This document shows positions 7,381 to 11,430 of a DNA stretch of 11,430 nt, piece after piece. The position numbers were made by a program, and so were the translations under genes. Source of the DNA: Fontimicrobium_A sp034506455. Its GTDB lineage: Bacteria; Zhuqueibacterota; Zhuqueibacteria; Residuimicrobiales; Krinioviventaceae. A model generated the notes under the pieces. It saw nothing but the letters and a program-made list of their open reading frames with translations. It did not search any database and was not told where the DNA came from. The DNA lies in NCBI GenBank assembly GCA_034506455.1, contig JAPDPN010000097.1, positions 1 to 11,430 of the forward strand. The letters run 5' to 3'. Within the stretch, counting starts at the first letter, position 1, and the number at the start of each line of letters is the position of its first letter.

Positions 7381-7661
7381 AAAATGGCTGTGCACCCTGC
7401 TTCGATTCCTCTTTTTTTACGCATCGTGAACAGCCGACTCGAGCCAAGCGGTCCCGCGGCACATGGATTAGGTGCTTACCGCTGCTACCTTCCGGTCCTG
7501 ACGGGGTTGGGCACGCCTCCATTGCGAAGGACTTGACTCTTCAACGCCGCTGGTTCAGGACGCAGTAAAAACGAGCAAACCTCAGCATGGGAATTCGATC
7601 CTGCTGTAGCGGATTGCAGGTTACAGGGCACCGCTAGCTCCCCATCTAGCACAGCCATTCT
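7381..7661 (-). ncRNA. ffs: Large (Alu-domain) bacterial signal recognition particle RNA
   Basis: The RNA scaffold of the signal recognition particle binds Ffh and targets ribosomes to the membrane. The S-domain tip is unmistakable: GTCAGGACCGGAAGGTAGCAGC, a GGAA tetraloop with the asymmetric internal loop, near 7480-7502. Upstream lies a complete Alu-like 5' part with GGGGAGCTAGCGGTGCCCTG and GCAATCCGCT, which closely resembles my memory of Bacillus subtilis scRNA. The ends pair perfectly: AATGGCTGTGC (7659-7649) with GCACAGCCATT (7393-7383), 11 bp, extended by a G-U and an A-U pair. An inner GAGTCAAG/CTTGGCTC stem (7539-7532 with 7448-7441) closes the S domain. At about 280 nt it matches the large class, not the roughly 110-nt 4.5S class. 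It begins five bases after tRNA-Ala, so it is probably processed from a shared transcript. dnaX follows 43 bases later. Confidence 0.93.
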
Positions 7662-7666
7662 GTTTG

Positions 7667-7739
7667 TGGAGCCGATGGGATTCGAACCCACGGCCTGTAC
7701 GTTGCGAACGTACCGCTCTCCCATCTGAGCTACGGCCCC
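7667..7739 (-). tRNA. tRNA-Ala(CGC)
   Basis: A full cloverleaf can be folded. The 7-bp acceptor stem includes the G3-U70 pair that marks alanine tRNAs. The D arm is GCTC/GAGC, the anticodon stem GTACG/CGTAC, the loop TTCGCAA with anticodon CGC (reads GCG), and the T loop TTCGAAT. The discriminator is A and CCA is not encoded (CAA follows). It lies 11 bases after tRNA-Ser(GGA) and five before the SRP RNA. Confidence 0.95.
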
Positions 7740-7750
7740 AACATTTACGG

Positions 7751-7836
7751 CGGAGAGAGCGGGATTCGAACCCGCGGTAGCATTACACTACACACGCTTT
7801 CCAAGCGTGCTCCTTCAGCCACTCGGACATCTCTCC
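7751..7836 (-). tRNA. tRNA-Ser(GGA)
   Basis: This is a class II tRNA with a long variable arm, as expected for serine. The acceptor stem GGAGAGA/TCTCTCC is perfect, the anticodon stem is CACGC/GCGTG, and the loop TTGGAAA carries anticodon GGA (reads TCC and TCT). The discriminator is G and CCG follows, so CCA is not encoded. Confidence 0.95.
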
Positions 7837-7842
7837 TCGCAT

Positions 7843-7861
7843 GAGCGACTCTCCGTCGCTC
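7843..7861 (-). other. Hairpin in the spacer between the two tRNA-Ser genes
   Basis: A perfect 7-bp stem GAGCGAC/GTCGCTC with a five-base loop fills the 31-base spacer. No T-tract follows on the minus strand, so it is not an intrinsic terminator. It is more likely a structural spacer in the tRNA precursor that positions processing cuts. Confidence 0.5.
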
Positions 7862-7867
7862 TCTCGG

Positions 7868-7956
<89 letters not shown>

Positions 7957-7957
7957 G

Positions 7958-7989
7958 AAAAAAATTTCGTCAACGATCCCGTTGACGAA
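7958..7989 (-). terminator. Intrinsic terminator overlapping the end of tadA
   Basis: A perfect 10-bp stem TTCGTCAACG / CGTTGACGAA with a GGAT loop is followed on the minus strand by A and seven T (7964-7958). The upper half of the stem encodes the last codons of tadA, including the stop. The T-tract ends one base before tRNA-Ser(CGA). It should cut tadA off from the downstream tRNA, SRP and dnaX genes unless read through or processed. Confidence 0.85.
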
Positions 7990-8446
7990 GCTTTTTAAAA
8001 AAATCCTTTAAAAGACTGCTGCACTCGGCTTCCAAAACGCCGGAGATCACCTGCGCGTGCACGTCCAAACCGTTGTGACCGACCAAGTCCAATCGACTGC
8101 CGCAGGCGCCGTAACGCGGATCAGCCGCACCATAGACGATCAGTGGAATGCGCGCCAAAAGTACGGCTCCGGCACACATCATGCACGGCTCAAGTGTCGC
8201 GTAAAGGACTGCATCCTCCAACCGCCAGCCGGCTGTCGCTGCTGCTGCACTGCTGACGGCCAACATTTCGGCGTGCGCAGCCGGATCCTGCAGCGTTTCA
8301 ACCAGATTGTGCCCGCGACCGATAATGCAATTGTCAGAGACCACAACGGCGCCTACGGGCACCTCGCCTTTGGCAAACGCCTTGCGAGCCTCCTCCAGCG
8401 CCGCGCTCATCCACTTTTCGTGGACAATCCGCTCATCTTCTGCCAT
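7970..8446 (-). CDS. tadA: tRNA-specific adenosine deaminase TadA
   Basis: TadA deaminates A34 to inosine in the anticodon of tRNA-Arg(ACG), which lets that tRNA read CGU, CGC and CGA. The 158-residue protein has the cytidine-deaminase fold. It shows the zinc and catalytic motif HAE (His58, Glu60) and PCMMCAGA with zinc ligands Cys88 and Cys91. GEVPVGAVVV (27-36), DPAAHAE (54-60) and the C-terminal helix LLKDFFKKLR are also typical. The start at 8446 fits the family: residues VHEKWMSAAL align with the E. coli N-terminal SHEYWMRHAL. The ATG directly follows the CCA end of tRNA-Arg(ACG), so there is no leader and no Shine-Dalgarno sequence outside the tRNA body. Met13 is the only other in-frame ATG start, and using it would trim part of the first helix. 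The gene ends inside a terminator hairpin. Confidence 0.96.
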   Translation of the reverse strand: MAEDERIVHEKWMSAALEEARKAFAKGEVPVGAVVVSDNCIIGRGHNLVETLQDPAAHAEMLAVSSAAAATAGWRLEDAVLYATLEPCMMCAGAVLLARIPLIVYGAADPRYGACGSRLDLVGHNGLDVHAQVISGVLEAECSSLLKDFFKKLRQRDR

Positions 8447-8523
8447 TGGTACGCCCGAAGGGAATCGAACCCCTAACCTTCTGGTCCGTAGCCAGACGCT
8501 CTATCCAATTGAGCTACGGGCGC
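8447..8523 (-). tRNA. tRNA-Arg(ACG), CCA encoded
   Basis: The cloverleaf has acceptor GCGCCCG/CGGGCGT (with a G1-U72 pair), D arm GCTC/GAGC, anticodon stem TCTGG/CCAGA and loop CTACGGA with anticodon ACG. The T arm is AGGGG/CCCTT. The discriminator A is followed by CCA, the only encoded CCA among the five tRNAs here. The next base is the A of the tadA ATG. A34 of this tRNA is the standard target of TadA. Confidence 0.96.
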
Positions 8524-8538
8524 AACACGCATTTGTCG

Positions 8539-8611
8539 TAGCGCGTACGGGACTCGAACCCGTGTTACCGACGTGAGAGGCCGGTGTCCTGGACCGCTAG
8601 ACGAACGCGCC
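8539..8611 (-). tRNA. tRNA-Glu(CTC)
   Basis: This is the first gene after the promoter. The acceptor stem is GGCGCGT/ACGCGCT, the anticodon stem CCGGC/GTCGG, and the loop CTCTCAC carries anticodon CTC (reads GAG). The T arm is ACGGG with loop TTCGAGT. The discriminator is A and CCA is not encoded (CGA follows). tRNA-Arg(ACG) begins 15 bases further on. Confidence 0.95.
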
Positions 8612-8624
8612 GAATGCGGGTAAA

Positions 8625-8653
8625 AATATAGCAATAATCCCCTTTAAAGTCAA
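8625..8653 (-). promoter_or_regulatory. Sigma70-type promoter of the tRNA-tadA operon
   Basis: TTGACT (8653-8648) and TATATT (8630-8625) are separated by exactly 17 bases on the minus strand, very close to the TTGACA/TATAAT consensus. The -10 box ends 13 bases before tRNA-Glu, which leaves room for a start site and a very short 5' leader. It is by far the best promoter in the window and the natural start for tRNA-Glu, tRNA-Arg and tadA. Confidence 0.85.
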
Positions 8654-9160
8654 CTTTTTTATCGGTAGAAGCCGTTTACGGGCAAGCATCAAAACCGGTA
8701 CGCACCCGACTTTTCTGAGCCAAGATGGCGGTGGAAAGTGGCGCCCTATCGATTCAAGCCCGACGTCGCGTAACTCTACACGCCGAACGACCTTTATCCA
8801 TTAGCCGACAAACTTTAGTAAACCCTGAACCCGTGTTACGAGAAAAAACCGAGGCGACTCCTGGAATGCAAACCAAGATTCCTGGGCAATCGCAGCCGCA
8901 GTATCTCCAAGGCAAGACCATCGGCCATTCATTACTGTCTGTCAAGCTTAAGGCTGTCATGAATTTCAACGAACGGCCCAGACCAATTGCGTTGACGGAA
9001 GAAATTGGCGGAGTTTTATAAAAAATGGCTTTTCGGCACTTAAAAAGTTCTTTCACCTTCCCGCGTCAATGTTTTATCCCTTCCCTGTATAGCCCTTCAG
9101 AAGTAGCCAAAGGGCCGGAATCTACTGCGCTTGAAAAGTCATTTTCCCATCGACGCCCAA
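8654..9160. other. About 500-base stretch without a supported gene
   Basis: The stretch is visibly more AT-rich than its neighbours. Two overlapping open frames (plus 8725-9021, minus 8754-9056) lack ribosome binding sites and show no recognisable domain. A plus-strand pair TTGACG (8992-8997) and TATAAA (9017-9022), spaced 19 bases, resembles a promoter but faces into the antisense of the esterase gene. A GCCCTT/AAGGGC dyad (9092-9115) lies just after the esterase on its strand but lacks a T-tract. It may be decayed sequence. Confidence 0.5.
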
Positions 9161-10024
9161 CTAATTTAGGATGCCGCGTTGCATCATCCAGTTTCGGCAA
9201 AGCTCCATCCATTTTGACAGCGCGGGATCCAGTGGCGCCAGTCCAAAACCGTGCGGGCCGCGTTCGAAAATATGCATTTCTGCAGCTACGCCGGCCTTGC
9301 GCAAAGCCAGGTAGAAAAAGACGCTGTTTTCCGCCGGTACGACAGTGTCTTCATTGGTCAGAATTAAAAAGGTCGGCGGCGTCTGAGGCGTTACCTGCTG
9401 GTCGGTCGACATTTTGATCGCCAGTTGCGGATCGGGCGGATCGCCCAACAGATTGACCATCGAACCGCGGTGCATGTACTCGCGGGTCATCGAGATGACC
9501 GGATAGACGAGAATCATAAAGTCCGGCCGACAGCTGATCCTTTGCACGGGATCCGCGTTAGCGGAATCGCCGAGATCGAAATGCACGCCGGTGCAGGAGG
9601 CCAGATGACCGCCGGCGGAAAAGCCGATGACGCCGATGCGTGCGGGATCGATCTGCCACTCTTTAGCGCGGGCGCGGACAGTGCGGATAGCGCGCTGAGC
9701 ATCAAGCAGAGGCACCGGATGCCGGGCGTCCGGGCCGCGGCGATAACTGACGATGATCCCCGCTGCTCCGAGACTGTTAAGCCACTGAGCCGCCTGATGA
9801 CCTTCGTGGTCCATCGCCAATCCCCAATAACCGCCGCCCGGAAAAATAACCACTGCCGCGCCGGTGGGATTGGTCGGCAGATAGACCGTCAGCTGCGGAG
9901 TCTCCGCAACGGCCGCTTCACCCCCAGGCGCGTCGTTCGGCCAAAGCGGCAAAACGATAGGTTCAGCAAATCCCGCTCCGCCGCAAAGAAACAAAATCGC
10001 CAATCCGATGCCTTTCCGTTTCAT
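9161..10024 (-). CDS. Secreted alpha/beta-hydrolase esterase (acetylxylan esterase or BD-FAE-like)
   Basis: This is a 287-residue serine hydrolase with a signal peptide (hydrophobic 5-19, likely cut after GFA at 20), so it is exported. The mature start IVLPLWPNDAPG is typical of a family often annotated as acetyl- or feruloyl-esterase of plant polysaccharides, or as esterase/lipase. The oxyanion-hole segment is VVIFPGGGY (58-66). The nucleophile elbow GFSAGG (134-139) gives Ser136. Asp226 in TNEDTVVP and His258 in RGPHGFGL complete the triad. The true substrate is unknown, and deacetylation of xylan is only a family-level guess. It has a strong GGAGG seven bases before the ATG, and its start overlaps the stop of the upstream CpcT-like gene (ATGA), so the two are one operon. 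Confidence 0.88.
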   Translation of the reverse strand: MKRKGIGLAILFLCGGAGFAEPIVLPLWPNDAPGGEAAVAETPQLTVYLPTNPTGAAVVIFPGGGYWGLAMDHEGHQAAQWLNSLGAAGIIVSYRRGPDARHPVPLLDAQRAIRTVRARAKEWQIDPARIGVIGFSAGGHLASCTGVHFDLGDSANADPVQRISCRPDFMILVYPVISMTREYMHRGSMVNLLGDPPDPQLAIKMSTDQQVTPQTPPTFLILTNEDTVVPAENSVFFYLALRKAGVAAEMHIFERGPHGFGLAPLDPALSKWMELCRNWMMQRGILN

Positions 10025-10626
10025 GGTTCATCCTCCGTTTTGTCGAAAACATAACCGCTCTTTATTGGCCCCCAGACCTGCCTGCCCGCTTCATCGAATC
10101 CTCTGTCCCAACTGATAAATTGTTTTTTCGTAATACGAACTTCCGTCGTCATGTAAACGGCACCGCGCCGGTTGCTGAGACACTCCCTTTCACGCGTCCT
10201 GCCGAAAAAGGAACCGTCCGGCAATGCCGTCAAATAAACCGCACAACCTTCTCGGGCGTGCAGCCTTTCTTGGGAGACATCGGCAAAGCGCTCCGGCTGC
10301 CTCCAGGCGCCGATGAACTCCTCCGCCCCGTCGATCGTCATCACCTCACTGACTAGGAATGAGTCTTGTCGCGTGATCCGATAGATGCGCTGACGATAAG
10401 GCGCATCCAACTGTTCGGCCCAAGCCTGCTCGACATAAAACCACAGGGTATCGGTGCGGTCCGGCCAAATGCGTGTCATGTGCAAATGAATTTCGGCAAA
10501 TGCGGTATCCTCTGCAGCCTGAAGGCGGTTGGAAAAGCTTCCCTGTAAATAATGGGCCAATCGCGACAAATCATCCGCCTGACTGACTGTTGAGGCGAGC
10601 AAAATGAGGAAAAATTGCTTTATCAT
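10021..10626 (-). CDS. CpcT/CpeT family protein, exported
   Basis: The 201-residue protein begins with a signal peptide (MIKQFFLILLASTVSQA, then DD). The rest (about 20-197) follows the CpcT/CpeT pattern: a LQGSFSN..QA start (27-37), LWFYVEQAW with PYRQRIYRI (61-84), EGCAVYL (126-132), FFGRTRERECLSNRRGAVYMTTE (140-162) and a SWDRGFDEAGRQVWGPIKSGYVF end (172-194). In cyanobacteria these proteins attach bilins to phycobiliproteins. Homologues also occur in bacteria without phycobilisomes, where the role is unknown. Nothing in the window suggests phycobiliproteins, so lyase activity should not be assumed. It may bind a tetrapyrrole or lipid in the cell envelope. It precedes the esterase with a 4-base overlap. 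AGGAG lies upstream of the ATG at a rather long spacing. Confidence 0.85.
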   Translation of the reverse strand: MIKQFFLILLASTVSQADDLSRLAHYLQGSFSNRLQAAEDTAFAEIHLHMTRIWPDRTDTLWFYVEQAWAEQLDAPYRQRIYRITRQDSFLVSEVMTIDGAEEFIGAWRQPERFADVSQERLHAREGCAVYLTALPDGSFFGRTRERECLSNRRGAVYMTTEVRITKKQFISWDRGFDEAGRQVWGPIKSGYVFDKTEDEP

Positions 10627-10684
10627 CGTCGCAAAAACTCCTATTTTTTAAAAATACACAAGCTGCCGCAAAAAGACAACGTCG
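10627..10684. promoter_or_regulatory. Divergent intergenic region with an AT palindrome
   Basis: Only 58 bases separate the cpcT-like gene (minus) from the PIN-domain gene (plus), so promoters for both must lie here or overlap coding sequence. TATTTTT-T-AAAAATA (10642-10656) is a perfect 7-1-7 palindrome at the centre. It could be an operator, or simply AT-rich promoter DNA. Confidence 0.4.
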
Positions 10685-11215
10685 GTGAGCGATAAAGGGA
10701 TAAAATCCGGCTCTGCTCGCGAGCGCCGCAGTTTCGCCTGCGACACCAGCTCGCTTATTTTGCTTCATCGCGTCAATTTATTGGAAACGACTACCGCGGC
10801 TTATCGTCTATTGGTGACGCCTAACGTGCTCGCCGAGCTGAAGCGCGGCGGTTTTCCGGCAGACCATCGCCTTTTTGAACAGGCAACGATTTCCCGCCGG
10901 CCGAAGGAGACGGCGCCCGCAATCCCAGGCCTTTCGTCTACAGACGCCGAAGTTATTGCTCTTTATCACTCAGCCCGCGCCGATGCCGTGCTTTCCGACG
11001 ACGGGGCGCTTCTACGCTACTGCCGCCGATCCGGTCTGCCTCATTACTGCGCCCTGTCGCTCTTGTCGCTGCTCGTGGCTGACAAGGGCCTGTCACCAAG
11101 GGCGGCGGAAAATGCGTTCTCTACACTTATTATGTACGGAAGGTATTCTTCGACAGTCATAGACCAGGGACGCGAGATGCTGCGTCGAGCCGTTCAAAAG
11201 CTTGATTTGGAATAA
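10685..11215 (+). CDS. PIN-domain protein, orphan
   Basis: The 176-residue protein has a PIN nuclease pattern with four spaced acidic residues. These are Asp20 (FACDTSSLI), Glu51 (VLAEL), Asp87 (SSTDAEVIAL) and Asp105 or Asp106 (VLSDDGALL). PIN proteins of this kind are metal-dependent RNases, many of them VapC toxins. The C-terminal part, from SLLSLLVADKGLSPRAAENAF, is helical and family-like. The only start covering the first motif is a GTG at 10685 with no clear Shine-Dalgarno sequence, and the first 15 residues are poorly supported. No antitoxin gene is adjacent: the upstream gene is divergent after 58 bases, and the next gene downstream is sod. It may be an orphan nuclease or the toxin of an unlinked pair. 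The family call is firm, the function is not. Confidence 0.8.
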   Translation: MSDKGIKSGSARERRSFACDTSSLILLHRVNLLETTTAAYRLLVTPNVLAELKRGGFPADHRLFEQATISRRPKETAPAIPGLSSTDAEVIALYHSARADAVLSDDGALLRYCRRSGLPHYCALSLLSLLVADKGLSPRAAENAFSTLIMYGRYSSTVIDQGREMLRRAVQKLDLE

Positions 11216-11225
11216 TTCTTATTCC
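11209..11225. promoter_or_regulatory. Palindrome upstream of sod
   Basis: GGAATAA-TTC-TTATTCC is a perfect 7-3-7 inverted repeat overlapping the stop of the PIN gene, 55 bases before sod. It contains AATAAT, close to a -10 box. Its layout is reminiscent of Fur/PerR-type operators (inverted AATAAT-like half sites), which would make sense for an oxidative-stress gene. The match is partial. It lacks a T-tract, so it is unlikely to be a terminator. Confidence 0.4.
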
Positions 11226-11237
11226 GGTCATGTTAAA

Positions 11238-11276
11238 GATCTCCACGTCAAAAATGAAAAAATAAAAAAGGAGATC
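11238..11276 (+). promoter_or_regulatory. Inverted repeat that could sequester the sod ribosome binding site
   Basis: GATCTCC (11238-11244) is the exact complement of GGAGATC (11270-11276), which contains the sod Shine-Dalgarno GGAG. Pairing would form a 7-bp helix closing a 25-base A-rich loop and hide the binding site. This could be a thermometer or another leader control. A chance match is also possible, because GGAG-type sites are common. Confidence 0.4.
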
Positions 11277-11280
11277 GATT

Positions 11281-11430
11281 ATGACCAATAGAAGAGAATT
11301 CCTCAAAAGCGTGCCGTTGGCTGCGGCGGCCGTAAGTGCGGGATGGACCCTTACCGGCAGAGCGGCGCAGCTTCCGGTTGACGAAAAGGGCGAGTACGTA
11401 TTGCCGCCCCTTCCCTATCCTTACAATGCT
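11281..11430 (+). CDS. Fe/Mn superoxide dismutase with Tat signal peptide, N-terminal part
   Basis: The first 50 residues are present; the gene runs off the right edge. MTNRREFLKSVPLAAAAVSAGWTL is a twin-arginine signal (RREFLK) with an alanine-rich hydrophobic core and a probable cut near GRAAQ (about residue 30). The mature part ends in YVLPPLPYPYNA, the characteristic N-terminus of Fe/Mn superoxide dismutases. The enzyme would be folded with its metal in the cytosol and exported to dismutate superoxide in the envelope. Tat export fits a cofactor-loaded protein. AAGGAG lies seven bases before the ATG, a strong ribosome binding site. The metal ligands and the residues that separate Fe from Mn forms are outside the window. 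Confidence 0.85.
   Translation, partial: MTNRREFLKSVPLAAAAVSAGWTLTGRAAQLPVDEKGEYVLPPLPYPYNA

Noticed and set aside
7338..7424. N-terminal extension of DnaX by 29 residues
   Set aside because: It lies in the 3' part of the SRP RNA, does not resemble DnaX, and the ATG at 7337 with a binding site begins the conserved MSYQVLARKYRP.
7441..7539. Short E. coli-type 4.5S RNA gene
   Set aside because: The S-domain core alone fits, but the flanks carry an Alu-type domain and an 11-bp terminal helix, so the gene is the large form at 7381-7661.
6474..7568. 364-codon plus-strand open frame across dnaX and SRP RNA
   Set aside because: Antisense to dnaX and overlapping a structured RNA; composition is a mirror of dnaX codons.
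8725..9021. 98-codon plus-strand open frame
   Set aside because: No ribosome binding site, no recognisable domain, low-order composition, and an overlapping frame of equal length on the other strand.
8754..9056. 100-codon minus-strand open frame
   Set aside because: Cys- and Ser-rich without a pattern I recognise, no ribosome binding site; not supportable as a gene.
9092..9115. Terminator for the esterase operon
   Set aside because: The GCCCTT/AAGGGC dyad has a 12-base loop and no T-tract on the minus strand.
9025..9417. 130-codon plus-strand open frame after a promoter-like pair
   Set aside because: Most of it is antisense to the end of the esterase gene and shows no protein features.

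Overview
This window looks like ordinary chromosome from a moderately GC-rich bacterium, probably an uncultured or little-studied lineage. The proteins are clearly bacterial. Two features narrow it weakly: an SRP RNA of the large type with an Alu domain, and secreted proteins with Sec- or Tat-type signal peptides. A lineage in or near the FCB group (for example KSB1 or Calditrichota-like) is only a guess. No prophage, insertion sequence or CRISPR array was seen.

Positions 1-8653 form one long minus-strand series, listed here in transcription order. A clear sigma70-type promoter (8625-8653) precedes tRNA-Glu(CTC) and tRNA-Arg(ACG). tadA follows with no spacer. A hairpin/T-tract terminator overlaps the end of tadA and stops one base before tRNA-Ser(CGA). 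Next come tRNA-Ser(GGA), tRNA-Ala(CGC), the large SRP RNA and dnaX. The tight chain ybaB-recR-pgpA-cinA-thpR follows, then a roughly 140-base gap, then recA-recX and the start of a Cys/Met-metabolism PLP enzyme cut by the window edge. The theme is translation, protein targeting, replication and recombinational repair. Many junctions overlap by 1 to 8 bases, which implies translational coupling.

Positions 8654-9160 hold no gene that I can support. Positions 9161-10626 (minus) carry a two-gene operon of exported proteins: a CpcT/CpeT-family protein and an alpha/beta-hydrolase esterase. From 10685 the strand switches to plus, with an orphan PIN-domain protein and then the start of a Tat-exported Fe/Mn superoxide dismutase. 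The sod leader contains a palindrome and an inverted repeat that could mask its ribosome binding site.

The observations most worth a second look are these. (a) tRNA-Arg(ACG), the usual TadA substrate, abuts the tadA start codon. It is also the only one of the five tRNAs here with an encoded CCA. (b) dnaX has a ten-A run just after domain III, and both shifted frames stop within a few codons, as expected for making a short gamma form. (c) The SRP RNA is the Alu-containing form, embedded between tRNA-Ala and dnaX. (d) A terminator sits directly before a tRNA. (e) The sod leader has a possible anti-Shine-Dalgarno arm.
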